A stretch of 60,852 bases of DNA from Bacteroidales bacterium (GTDB lineage Bacteria > Bacteroidota > Bacteroidia > Bacteroidales > WCHB1-69). Shown here one piece after another: positions 10,401-17,662 of the stretch (positions are counted from its first letter, which is position 1; each line of letters opens with the position of its first letter). The notes beneath the pieces are model-generated. The model did no database searches, was not told the origin of the DNA, and was given only the letters and a program-made list of their open reading frames with translations. Position numbers and translations under genes: made by a program. The DNA is taken from positions 1-60,852 of the forward strand of contig JAIKYR010000043.1 in the NCBI GenBank assembly GCA_024682995.1, written 5' to 3'.

Positions 10401-13400
10401 TGTTGGTTCTGCACATCCGAAGAAAACAACACATCGGGTTTCTCCGCCTTCCCTGCAGGCATTGACAATAGAGTATTCGGCGAAAGCGCCTATTTTTGGA
10501 CTTCTTCGAGTGATGAATATGGATGGGAAGCACGCTGTCACTATATCTACTATGAGAGTTGTAGCATAGATAATTTCACCAATAACACAAATTATGGACG
10601 CTCTGTCCGATGCATTTATGGTACAGGATATAATATACCTGTCGTGAAAACCGCATCCGTTTCCAGTCTCGGCTATAGCAGTGTGGCCTGTGGTGGGGAA
10701 ATCACCTCCAACGGTGGCGCAAGCGTAACCCAACGTGGTGTATGCTGGAGCACCCAACCGAATCCGAGTATTGATTTCAATAATAACATTACTGTAAACG
10801 GCAACGGATCCGGCTCATTTAGCAGCAATGTCACCGGTTTAACTCCTGGCACCACCTATTATATGCGAGCATACGCCACCAACAGTGCCGGCACCGCTTA
10901 TGGACAGCAAGTCACATTTACCACACTGAATATACCTGTAATCACCACCAAACCCGTGACCAACATACTGGACAGTACCGCTGTTTGCGGCGGCGTCATC
11001 ACCTTTGTCGGCGACGGTCCCATTATGGCCAAAGGCGTATGCTGGAAAACTTCCGTGAATCCGACGGTTAATGACCATATTACCACAGACACCTCTGCGC
11101 AAGCCGACTTCAACTGTCTGCTGACGGAGCTCACACCCGGCACCCGCTATTATGTCCGGGCTTTCGCCACAAACGCTGGTGGAACCGTTTACGGGGCCCA
11201 AGAAAGTTTCTACACTTCAGATGTAAAACCAACCGTTTCCACCGATATGGTGTATGACATCACCACCAATTCTGCTATCGGTGGCGGCCACATCGTTTCC
11301 ACAGGTCTGTCCAACATCACGGCACAAGGTGTATGCTGGAGCACATCCTCAAATCCAACTATTGCCGACAACCACACATCCGACAGCATCGGCACCAGTG
11401 TTTTCTCAAGCAACATCACAGGGCTTGTCACAGGCACCTTGTACCATATCCGTGCCTACGCCACCAACAGTTCGGGTACTGGCTATGGAGAAGATGTGGC
11501 TTTTTTCACTTTAGGAAATCCTTCACAAGACAACCAGCCCTGCCCCAACACACCTACTTTGACCGACTTTGACGGCAACACCTATAACACGGTGAAGATT
11601 GGGCAACAGTGCTGGATGAAGGAGAACCTGCGAACCACCCATTACGCGAACGGCACAGCTATCCCTTCCGGCACCACGAGCAGTACTACAAGCCCATATT
11701 ATTATTACAACTCATCTTCTGGCATTGCTTTGGCTCAACGCGGCTATTTGTATAATTGGGCTGCTGCCATGCACGGTGAAAACTCCTCCGATGCCATTCC
11801 TTCCGGCGTTCAGGGAATCTGTCCCACAGGATGGCACTTGCCTTCCTCCAGCGAATGGAGACAACTCAACACCTATGTAGGTGCCCAAAGCCAATACCTT
11901 TGCAACGGCAATTCCAGATACATAGCCAAGGCGTTGGCCTCCACCACGGGATGGAACGAACATTACGATGATTGCACAGTGGGCAACATCCTTATGAACA
12001 ACAATGCCACTGGATTCTCTGCCATGCCTGTCGGATACTATACGTCTAATGGGAATCACAGCGTCGGCATCTTTACTGCCTTCTGGTCCTCCACCAACAG
12101 TTCTTCAGATTATACAAATATTCTCTCAATGAGTTCAATGTCACCGTATTCGGCCATAGGAACTGACAGGTCTGACTACTATTATTCTGTCCGCTGCCTG
12201 CAAAATGGAAGTATCAGTGGCCTGACAATTCCCACAATCACGACCAATAGTGTGAGCAACGTGATACCCACCTCTGCCCAATGTGGTGGTGATGTAATCT
12301 GCCATGACGAAGTGCCCATCACCGCCAAAGGTATCTGTTGGAGTACGGCGCACAATCCGACAACAGATGACAACCACACGTCTGATGGCAGTGGAGCAGG
12401 AAGTTTTGGCAGCAGTATGACAGGACTGACTCCCGGTGTCACATACTACGTGCGAGCATACGCCGTGAGCGATGCCCTCACCGCCTACGGCAATGAAATC
12501 TCCTTCACCACGCTGGCAGACGGAATACCCTGCGTGGGTGTTGAAACCGTTACCGACATTGACAGCAACGTTTACAATACGGTTCAGATTGGCCAACAAT
12601 GTTGGATGAAGGAAAATCTACGCACGACACACTATCCTGATGGAGAACTGATACCCATAGGTGGCACTTCACAAGACATGTATCCCACCCGTTATGCACC
12701 AGACAACAACATTGCCAACGTACCTGCATACGGATACCTTTACAGTTGGTCAGCAACCATGCATGGGGCCGCTTCCAGCAACTCAAACCCCAGTGGTGTG
12801 CAAGGAATCTGTCCCGATGGCTGGCATGTCCCAAGTCATGCGGAATGGCTCCAGCTTTTCAACTATGTTAGCAATCAAAGCGGTTATATGTGTTCAAAAA
12901 ACAATGGGTCGTCATCTTATGCTAAAGCATTGGCAGCCCCGACAGGATGGTTGGATTATGACTACAATACGGACACTTGGCCTGACGCATGCAGCCCCGG
13001 ATGGCGGCAACAGGGAAGCAACAACGCCACCGGCTTCTCCGCCATGCCCGCCGGATACCACCAAATGCATATTTACGGTTCTTTTGGCCGATTTGGTAAC
13101 TATTGGAGTTCAACCCAAAGTAGTGCCAACCAATGTCATGCCTATTTCTGGGGGTGGAGTTTGGATACGGTATGCATAACCACATTCACCTTTTTTGACT
13201 CGCTTGGCGTCTCTCGTAGTTCGTCTGTTCGCTGTATCCGCAATGCGAATTGGCTGCCTTCTGTTTCAACAAATCCCGTATCATGCAACACCAGCAACAA
13301 GGCTTTCATCAGTGGAAACATCTCAAACGAAGGATCAGCATCTGTCACTGCAAGAGGTGTTTGCTGGAGCACCTCCCACAACCCCACCATTTCCGACAGT

Positions 13401-14240
13401 CACACCAGTGATGGTACTGGCACTGGCTCTTTCAGCACTACAATCACCGGACTACAGCCTTCCACCACCTATTATGCAAGGGCGTATGCCACCAACCATT
13501 ACGGCACTGAATATGGTGATGAGATGAGTTTCACTACTCTTGCTTCCACCAATACGATTCCGGACGGCCAGCCCTGCCCATGCTCGGCTACCGTCACCGA
13601 CATTGACAGTAACACATACAACACGGTGAAGATAGGCAATCAATGCTGGATGAAAGAGAATCTGCGTGTTTTGCACTACGCTAATGGGGAAAACATCCCC
13701 ACTGGGACCCAAGGAAGCTATACCGTTTCCTATTATTACGATTATCCTTCTGGTTTTGCATTGGAGGATCGCGGATATCTGTACAACTGGGCAGCGGTAA
13801 TGCACGGTGTAAACAGCAGCACGGCAAATCCCAGCGGCGTACAAGGTGTCTGTCCAACCGGCTGGCATGTGCCAAGTGAGGCAGAATGGGATCAACTCAC
13901 CAGTTACATGGGCCAAGGCCAATATGCATGCGGAAATTCCAGTTTGTATTTTGCAAAAGCCTTGGCTACCACCACAGGATGGAACACCAGCACTGTCACC
14001 TGTGCGGTAGGCAACACCCCCAGCACGAATAACGCTTCAGGCTTCTCTGCATTCCCAGCAGGTCTTTGGTATAATGGAAGCACATCCAACACATCCGTTT
14101 TTGCCACATTCTGGACTTCTACAGAGGATGACAACAATCAAGCAAAGAGAAAAATTTTACTGAATTCAAGTGTCAGCATGAGCGGTGGAGGCATCCACGA
14201 CAAAAGATACGGCATGTCCGTCCGTTGCCTGCAAGACTAG
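4431..14240 (+). CDS. Giant secreted FISUMP / FN3-like repeat protein
   Basis: Uninterrupted 3269-aa frame. Residues 1-28: signal peptide ending SNAQ. About 86-162: a module resembling a T9SS type A sorting domain (MPNPFDGRTRVNI, LADINGKK, GDNIFEISL), unusually near the N-terminus. About 239-331: a divergent FN3-like module. About 331-563: a P-domain/proprotein-convertase-like jelly roll (SWIGDLWISLSCP, LNGIWSIQVVDAWASDNG). Then five FISUMP domains (PF09603-type; QCWMKENLRTTHY, LYNWAA, GVCPTGWHVPS, YGMSVRCL) at about 577-783, 1851-2064, 2370-2594, 2701-2937 and 3047-3269. Sixteen FN3-like modules (RGVCWST, TGLTPGTTYYVRAYATN) lie between them in groups of 11, 3, 1 and 1. It ends in FISUMP with no C-terminal sorting domain. 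Likely surface-exposed or secreted; the role is unknown and adhesion is inference. Confidence 0.9.
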   Translation: MNIKRFSFGNIIFVFFLLIVCCQVSNAQNTIELLFTGVDQHNNYVKINSIAIENLTRGWSETILFPDTVFTLEMGVGVEDYRQEGTMQVMPNPFDGRTRVNIPSFQNETVTMFLADINGKKCATFTGVLTRGDNIFEISLTTPQVYVLSVITPSGTRSLKMVNRGHAGTDRIRAESNTGKSAKVDLKSTSTHDFELGDEMRYTGHTSVNGITLQSSVVTQTQYISENITLVFDVASGSTHVTTDSIQLHSDGTLSCYGSVQSGQPILDRGFCYSTAHYPTIDDYRIQSGTGTGAFNSTITDLDPSLIWHIRAYATTAATTIYGAEYTLMVKINYTNTDTMFIPDGVACDGNCGRNSYINITNQPAGSTIQSIEDIRYFRLKMEHSWIGDLWISLSCPNQQSVTILKKNASSINGNCASAIPATALGWSTTDASHAHFGLYYEPDGYGHCNGDGSPIGECWNYCWSNAATQGYQYACGQGLVYESCNHLDNVDNPHGGASGSSSSNYVDSTNMATMTNVYHPDESFANLIGCPLNGIWSIQVVDAWASDNGYICEWELALNPNTPVFLSETEVSETPCPQAASVTDYDGNVYGTVAIGSQCWMRENLRTTHTASGTAIIPGNGTDAGTAHYYLPSASDSSGIYGHLYNWKAAENVCPDGWHLPSDSEWAQLTDFLGSLDTCVCGDNPNNVARAMASDTFWSPSSTPCAVGSDLSLNNISNFSTLPVGYTNGTPTAFGTTARFWTATSYNNDYAYYRSLYHDNGFVERNPYGDKAHGMSVRCILAKTPKVTTAAVTNVTDSTAVCGGEVTSIGGAPMTERGLCWSTHAYPTIGDNLVACGAGLGTFTGQMTGLIPGTTYYVRAYATNAAGTVYGASRTFSTLTIPTVTTQNVGNIWDSTATCGGNISYDGGSPVTTRGVCWGTAPNPTIADNHTSDGSGIGTFSSQLTGLVPGTDYNVRAYAINSIGIAYGEQKSFTTKSAPTITLNQATNILSLTASCTYYINSNGQMTITNRGICYSTTPNPTLNDSVIAGTANTGTLQLSGLTPGTTYYVRAYATNAIGTSYSAQISFTTQTIPTLTTAAVSDIDFFTATGGGEVLNTGVPAITARGVCWNTSPNPTIANSHTSDSTGFGTFVSQLTGLTIHTTYYVRAYATNSSGTGYGEQVTFTTLNIPTVTTKNVTNILDSTATCGGSLTSNGDGTLLATGICWSTAMSPTINDFVATDTSLQSNFTCTMTGLIPNTTYYVRAFATNGGGTAYGPQRNFTTKSLPTITLDSATNITSHTASCTYHVTFAGNMAVTARGICYSTTPNPTLQDSVIAGTSSNGTIQLTGLTASTTYYVRAYATNGIGTSYSNLISFTTLSIPTLTTAAVTDIDFFTATSGGEVLNTGVPAITARGVCWSTSSQPTIDDNHTSDSTGFGVFTSHLTGLVPNTTYYVRAYAINSAGINYGNQIVFATPRTPTVSTKTINNITDSSATCGGNVTSNGGAMLLATGVCWSTSQNPTINDFVVTDSTAQPNFTCVMTGLVPNTQYYVRAFATNGGGTSYGVQRSFITRAIPTIALDTITNIQSLSASCSYHLVYNGGVNVSDRGICYSTTPNPTLNDSVIASTANTGTLQLSGLIPGTTYYVRAYATNNFGTGYSNQISFTTLTIPTVITTPISDVSFFTATGGGEVLATGVPAITARGVCWSTEPYPTIADSLTSDSTGFGTFTSHLTGLTPGTTYHVRAYAINNSGISYGEDLTFTTVSVKTELITQYTDTTALAGGSLTPINGSTTANFGVSDWGICWSTTPNPSVHNNIILSTGTLTHFTCNMTNLTSGNAYCVRAFVTINGDTLYGNEVSFTTKEAGIQSCPGVATVTDIDGNTYNTVKIGDQCWTKENMRATRYSDGISIPLGNTSSGTPYHRYYPNDSIINVPVYGYMYDWPTTMHGGISTNATPIQGVCPNGWHVPSHAEWSSMEQYVSNHNTFTCNNSTPCTAKALASKRGWIGCWFCTSEENNTSGFSAFPAGIDNRVFGESAYFWTSSSDEYGWEARCHYIYYESCSIDNFTNNTNYGRSVRCIYGTGYNIPVVKTASVSSLGYSSVACGGEITSNGGASVTQRGVCWSTQPNPSIDFNNNITVNGNGSGSFSSNVTGLTPGTTYYMRAYATNSAGTAYGQQVTFTTLNIPVITTKPVTNILDSTAVCGGVITFVGDGPIMAKGVCWKTSVNPTVNDHITTDTSAQADFNCLLTELTPGTRYYVRAFATNAGGTVYGAQESFYTSDVKPTVSTDMVYDITTNSAIGGGHIVSTGLSNITAQGVCWSTSSNPTIADNHTSDSIGTSVFSSNITGLVTGTLYHIRAYATNSSGTGYGEDVAFFTLGNPSQDNQPCPNTPTLTDFDGNTYNTVKIGQQCWMKENLRTTHYANGTAIPSGTTSSTTSPYYYYNSSSGIALAQRGYLYNWAAAMHGENSSDAIPSGVQGICPTGWHLPSSSEWRQLNTYVGAQSQYLCNGNSRYIAKALASTTGWNEHYDDCTVGNILMNNNATGFSAMPVGYYTSNGNHSVGIFTAFWSSTNSSSDYTNILSMSSMSPYSAIGTDRSDYYYSVRCLQNGSISGLTIPTITTNSVSNVIPTSAQCGGDVICHDEVPITAKGICWSTAHNPTTDDNHTSDGSGAGSFGSSMTGLTPGVTYYVRAYAVSDALTAYGNEISFTTLADGIPCVGVETVTDIDSNVYNTVQIGQQCWMKENLRTTHYPDGELIPIGGTSQDMYPTRYAPDNNIANVPAYGYLYSWSATMHGAASSNSNPSGVQGICPDGWHVPSHAEWLQLFNYVSNQSGYMCSKNNGSSSYAKALAAPTGWLDYDYNTDTWPDACSPGWRQQGSNNATGFSAMPAGYHQMHIYGSFGRFGNYWSSTQSSANQCHAYFWGWSLDTVCITTFTFFDSLGVSRSSSVRCIRNANWLPSVSTNPVSCNTSNKAFISGNISNEGSASVTARGVCWSTSHNPTISDSHTSDGTGTGSFSTTITGLQPSTTYYARAYATNHYGTEYGDEMSFTTLASTNTIPDGQPCPCSATVTDIDSNTYNTVKIGNQCWMKENLRVLHYANGENIPTGTQGSYTVSYYYDYPSGFALEDRGYLYNWAAVMHGVNSSTANPSGVQGVCPTGWHVPSEAEWDQLTSYMGQGQYACGNSSLYFAKALATTTGWNTSTVTCAVGNTPSTNNASGFSAFPAGLWYNGSTSNTSVFATFWTSTEDDNNQAKRKILLNSSVSMSGGGIHDKRYGMSVRCLQD
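7362..9671 (+). repeat. Higher-order tandem repeat, 867-bp period, inside the giant gene
   Basis: Three FN3-like module subtypes recur in the order C-A-B. Type C modules begin at 7362, 8229 and 9096, and type A modules at 7647, 8514 and 9381, so both are spaced exactly 867 bp (289 aa). Type B modules begin at 7938 and 8805. Type C is marked by RGICYSTTPNPTLNDSVIA, type A by DIDFFTATGGGEVLNTGVP and type B by LLATGICWST with FTCxMTGL. This indicates unequal duplication of a three-module block. Confidence 0.85.
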
Positions 14241-14338
14241 AACCGGCCCAGAAAGGGCATCACGAGTAGAGCCACCAGATTCTGCGGCAGCTGCCAAAGG
14301 AACAATAACGCGAATATAAGACTGTTGCGGAGCATCAT
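14237..14338 (-). pseudogene. Truncated second copy of the small membrane protein gene
   Basis: About 100 bp, roughly 86% identical by eye to the 5' part of the small gene at 3896-4294. It reads MMLRNSLIFALLFLWQLPQN and onward to LGRF, then a stop formed across the 3' end of the giant gene: 33 codons instead of about 132. The lost part includes the HExxxH region and the FYTER motif. Its ATG overlaps the stop of the upstream beta-barrel gene (TGATG), so it was probably once the second gene of that operon. The giant gene's terminal codons replace the missing portion. Confidence 0.8.
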
Positions 14339-15111
14339 CAATTCATCTTGCCTAATCGTATGCCAACTTTGACATAGCCGAAATGCAGATTGTTCTTTCG
14401 GCTAGCATGAAAAAGGGTATATCCCGCACTTACCGTAGCCCTTTGATACTCAAGGCCAAACCCCGCTTGTAATCGAAAGACAGTCATGGGGAAAAGATTA
14501 TAATACTGGCCCTGATAATACACCAATCCCCCAAAACGAGTTATGAAATCCGCTCCCAATGCCACCTCCATATAAGGATGGAATGCATTTTGTGAGGGAA
14601 AGAAGCCCCGAAGGTCCAACACAAGCGGGAAATTGGCCACATCAAAACCGGCATATCCGGCAGCGGGCGCTAAAAACAGAGCATCTATGCCAGACCCGAT
14701 TCCAATAAAAAACTTATCCCAACAACGGAATCCAAGCGCAACATTCAGCATTGGTCCGGCCTCCTCCTTCGTAAACAAACAGCCTCCCTCTATATAGGTC
14801 TGAAATATAACCTTGTTCACCAAATCATTTCCAGGTCTGTATTTGGGTTTGAGCATATATGATTCCGTCACAGCATCATTATACACCTCTTTTGTCCCAT
14901 TAGCATATTTTATATAAAAAACATCTTTCTTGGCAATCTGATACGAGGGGCCCTCCAAATTGTCCCATTTCTTATAAGTAATCTCATCAATGCCGACAAT
15001 AAGGACCTTAGCTTGTATTTCCTCCGCATTGAGCAGGACAATGACATCCTGGGCAAAAGAGGCGGAAAAGCAGGCAAAGAGAATGGCAAGTGTCAATATT
15101 ATGCGATTCAT
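14338..15111 (-). CDS. Outer-membrane beta-barrel family protein
   Basis: 257 aa. Residues 1-20 are a signal peptide (CFSASFAQ). Residues 21-85 form a small domain common in Bacteroidota envelope proteins (VIVLLNAEEIQAKV, ITYKKWDN, DVFYIKYANGTKEVY). The remainder alternates aromatic and glycine-rich strands (GFGLEYQRATVSAGYTLF, YVKVGIRLGKMN) as in an 8- to 10-strand barrel. Ligand or role unknown. It was probably the first gene of a two-gene unit whose second member is now only a 33-codon remnant overlapping its stop codon. A -7 element lies 17 bases upstream of the ATG. Confidence 0.75.
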   Translation of the reverse strand: MNRIILTLAILFACFSASFAQDVIVLLNAEEIQAKVLIVGIDEITYKKWDNLEGPSYQIAKKDVFYIKYANGTKEVYNDAVTESYMLKPKYRPGNDLVNKVIFQTYIEGGCLFTKEEAGPMLNVALGFRCWDKFFIGIGSGIDALFLAPAAGYAGFDVANFPLVLDLRGFFPSQNAFHPYMEVALGADFITRFGGLVYYQGQYYNLFPMTVFRLQAGFGLEYQRATVSAGYTLFHASRKNNLHFGYVKVGIRLGKMN

Positions 15112-15127
15112 GCAGATTGTTTTTTCG

Positions 15128-15136
15128 GCAAAAATA
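15128..15136 (-). promoter_or_regulatory. -7 promoter element for the beta-barrel gene
   Basis: TATTTTTGC on the minus strand, 17 bases upstream of the ATG at 15111. Matches TAnnTTTG; no clear -33 box. Confidence 0.6.
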
Positions 15137-15199
15137 CACTTTTTTCAAACACTCTTCCCCTCTGCCAAAATGTCAGCGTTTTCCACCCGATTCTTTTTT

Positions 15200-15220
15200 T
15201 GGCACAATTGTTGTAACAAT
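15200..15220 (+). promoter_or_regulatory. Possible sigma-54-like or operator site upstream of dnaK
   Basis: TGGCAC, five bases, then TTGTA resembles a sigma-54 -24/-12 element, although the -12 GC is GT here. The same stretch contains the inverted repeat ATTGTT-GT-AACAAT (15207-15220), which could be an operator. It lies 78 bases before the dnaK start. No CIRCE element was found. Tentative. Confidence 0.25.
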
Positions 15221-15297
15221 GTCCTCGCCGTTTTTGGACCAACGCAGGTTCAGAGGCGGGTAACAAACTGAAATAATAACAATTAAATAAAATTATC

Positions 15298-17232
15298 ATG
15301 GGAAAAATTATCGGAATTGACTTAGGAACTACAAACTCTTGCGTTGCCGTCATGGAAGGCAACGAAGCCACTGTCATCCCCAACAGCGAAGGCAGACGGA
15401 CCACGCCGTCCATCGTGGCTTTCGTGGGTGACAACGAACGTAAAATCGGTGATCCTGCCAAACGTCAGGCCATCACCAACCCCACCAAGACCATCTTCTC
15501 CATCAAGCGTTTCATGGGCGAGACCTACGACCGCGTCACGAAGGAGATTGAGCGCGTGCCCTACACCGTGGAACGCGCGGCCAACAACATGCCGAAGGTG
15601 AAAATCGACGACCGCGGCTACACCGCTCAAGAGATTTCCGCCATGATTCTTCAAAAGATGAAGAAAACGGCTGAAGACTATCTCGGCCAAGAAGTTACGG
15701 AAGCCGTCATCACGGTGCCGGCCTACTTCAGCGACTCGCAGCGTCAGGCCACCAAGGAGGCCGGTGAGATTGCCGGTCTCACGGTGAAGCGTATCATCAA
15801 CGAGCCTACCGCAGCCGCATTGGCCTACGGTCTGGACAAGAAGAAATCCGACTCCAAAGTGGCCGTGTTCGACCTCGGCGGCGGCACCTTCGATATCTCC
15901 ATCCTCGAGCTGGGCGACGGCGTATTCGAAGTGAAGTCCACCAACGGCGACACGCACCTCGGCGGCGACGACTTCGACCATAAGATCATCGACTGGCTGG
16001 CCAACGAGTTCATGAAAGACTACAACGTGGATTTGCGTAAGGACGCCATGGCCCTGCAACGTCTGAAAGAGGCTGCCGAGAAGGCCAAGATCGAGCTTTC
16101 CAGCTCCAACTCCACGGAAATCAACCTGCCGTACATCATGCCCATTGACGGCGTACCGCAACACCTGGTGCGCACGCTCACCCGTGCCCAGTTCGAACAG
16201 CTGTGCGACGACCTGATCCGCGCCACCATCGAGCCGTGCAAGAAGGCTCTGGCCGACGCCGGCTACACCACCTCCGATATTGACGAGGTGATCCTCGTGG
16301 GCGGCTCCACCCGTATCCCGGCCATCCAGGAAATCGTGGAAAAATTCTTCGGCAAGACCCCGTCCAAGGGTGTCAACCCCGATGAAGTAGTGGCCATCGG
16401 TGCTGCTATCCAAGGCGGTGTGCTCACCGGTGAGGTGAAGGACATCCTCCTGCTGGATGTGACCCCGCTGTCCCTCGGTTTGGAAACCCTCGGCGGCGTG
16501 ATGACCAAACTCATCGAAAGCAACACCACCATCCCGACCAAGAAGACGGAGACGTTCACCACGGCCGTTGATAACCAGACCTCTGTGGAAATCCACGTGC
16601 TGCAAGGCGAACGTCCGATGGCAGCCCAGAACAAGAGCATCGGCCGCTTCCACCTGGACGGCATCCCGGCCGCACAACGCGGCGTGCCGCAAATCGAAGT
16701 CACCTTCGACATCGACACCAACGGCATCCTCAGTGTGACAGCCAAAGACAAAGCCTCCGGCAAGGAACAGAAGATCCGCATCGAAGCCTCTTCCGGCCTC
16801 TCCGATGACGAAATCAAACGGATGAAGGCCGAGGCCGAAGCCAACGCCGATGCCGACAAAAAAGCCAAGGAGGAAATCGACAAGCTGAACGCCGCCGACA
16901 GCCTGGTGTTCCAGACCGAAAAGCAGCTCAAGGAGTTCGGCGACAAGGTGCCCGCTGACGACAAGGCCAAGATTGAGGCTGCGGCAGCCAAGCTGAGAAC
17001 CGCACACGACAACAAGGATTTCGCCGCCATTGACGCCGCCACGGCTGAGTTGCAGGGCGCTTGGCAGGCCGCTTCCGCCAAGATGTACCAACAGGGCGGT
17101 GCCCAACAGCCCGGCGCCGACTTCAACGCCGGTGGATTCAACCAGCAGGCTGGCCAACAAGGTCCGCAGGGTGGTACCCACAACGGCAACGACGGAGAAG
17201 TCCAAGACGTTGATTTCGAGGAGGTCCATTAG
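15298..17232 (+). CDS. dnaK: Molecular chaperone DnaK (Hsp70)
   Basis: ATP-dependent cytosolic chaperone that works with DnaJ and GrpE in protein folding and stress survival. Its 644 aa are full length. The N-terminal ATPase opens with [18 protein letters not shown] and has the adenosine/phosphate motifs [18 protein letters not shown] and [11 protein letters not shown]. The substrate-binding domain ([14 protein letters not shown]) begins near residue 385. The tail is a Gln/Gly/Ala-rich linker ending [11 protein letters not shown], the usual DnaK terminus. It appears monocistronic: a terminator follows 50 bases downstream and the upstream gene is divergent. Strong codon bias creates a long antisense shadow frame that is not a gene. 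Confidence 0.98.
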   Translation: MGKIIGIDLGTTNSCVAVMEGNEATVIPNSEGRRTTPSIVAFVGDNERKIGDPAKRQAITNPTKTIFSIKRFMGETYDRVTKEIERVPYTVERAANNMPKVKIDDRGYTAQEISAMILQKMKKTAEDYLGQEVTEAVITVPAYFSDSQRQATKEAGEIAGLTVKRIINEPTAAALAYGLDKKKSDSKVAVFDLGGGTFDISILELGDGVFEVKSTNGDTHLGGDDFDHKIIDWLANEFMKDYNVDLRKDAMALQRLKEAAEKAKIELSSSNSTEINLPYIMPIDGVPQHLVRTLTRAQFEQLCDDLIRATIEPCKKALADAGYTTSDIDEVILVGGSTRIPAIQEIVEKFFGKTPSKGVNPDEVVAIGAAIQGGVLTGEVKDILLLDVTPLSLGLETLGGVMTKLIESNTTIPTKKTETFTTAVDNQTSVEIHVLQGERPMAAQNKSIGRFHLDGIPAAQRGVPQIEVTFDIDTNGILSVTAKDKASGKEQKIRIEASSGLSDDEIKRMKAEAEANADADKKAKEEIDKLNAADSLVFQTEKQLKEFGDKVPADDKAKIEAAAAKLRTAHDNKDFAAIDAATAELQGAWQAASAKMYQQGGAQQPGADFNAGGFNQQAGQQGPQGGTHNGNDGEVQDVDFEEVH

Positions 17233-17242
17233 AAATCACACT

Positions 17243-17270
17243 GTATAGACGCCATGAATCGCGTCTATAC
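17243..17270. repeat. Perfect 10-bp inverted repeat downstream of dnaK
   Basis: GTATAGACGC and GCGTCTATAC separated by 8 bases, 11 bases after the dnaK stop. It precedes the terminator without a T run of its own, so it may be a 3' stabilising stem or a small dispersed palindrome. Confidence 0.7.
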
Positions 17271-17279
17271 AAAACACCC

Positions 17280-17318
17280 CAACGGGTGCCGCTAAAAACG
17301 GTGCCCGTTTTTTTTTTA
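17280..17318 (+). terminator. Intrinsic terminator of dnaK
   Basis: The arms AACGGGTGCCG and CGGTGCCCGTT pair (with two G-T wobbles) around a CTAAAAA loop and run into about ten T residues. Confidence 0.85.
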
Positions 17319-17320
17319 AA

Positions 17321-17579
17321 CAATGACATAGAAGTTGACCTATCATTATCCTTATGGCATCGCAGGATGTCAATTATCATAGCTGAATGATTTGTTCTTC
17401 ACCTATGATTGAGCGGGTGTCAGCAACGATCCATTGTCCGCACATCCGTGCGGGCATCTTAAAACTCCCCTTCTGTTGCAGAAGGGGAGTTGACTTCGTG
17501 CGGCACCAAGGTGCCACAAGCATTATTAACAATGGAAAAATGTCGCCATAATCTTCTTGGGTCAACTTCTATATCATTG
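17321..17579. mobile_element. MITE-like structured element with 20-bp terminal inverted repeats
   Basis: The ends at 17321-17340 and 17560-17579 are inverted copies, 19 of 20 bases matching (AGAAGTTGACC core). The 259-bp interior holds nested hairpins: CCGCAC/GTGCGG, a perfect 13-bp stem with a 3-base loop at 17463-17491 (AACTCCCCTTCTG arm), and GGCACC/GGTGCC. It lies between the dnaK terminator and the arcC terminator. A 62-codon minus-strand frame (17377-17565) spans most of it but shows no recognisable domain. No transposase and no clear target duplication were seen. A structured RNA is the alternative. This element accounts for most of the 17319-17662 gap. Confidence 0.55.
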
Positions 17580-17610
17580 CTTTTTATGAATAGACCTCTT
17601 TCGCCAAACA

Positions 17611-17640
17611 AAAAAGGGAAGGATCCCCTTCCCTTTTTTT
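17611..17640. terminator. Bidirectional intrinsic terminator downstream of arcC
   Basis: AAAAAGGGAAGG and CCTTCCCTTTTT pair around ATCC, with T runs on both strands. It is placed to stop arcC (minus) and any read-through from the dnaK side (plus). Confidence 0.85.
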
Positions 17641-17662
17641 TGTAAATTATTTGCTATTGCGT

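Noticed and set aside
15322-17229. A 635-codon open frame antisense to dnaK
   Set aside because: Long antisense frames are a well-known by-product of the codon bias of dnaK. The predicted product has no recognisable domain, and the sense strand encodes a complete DnaK.
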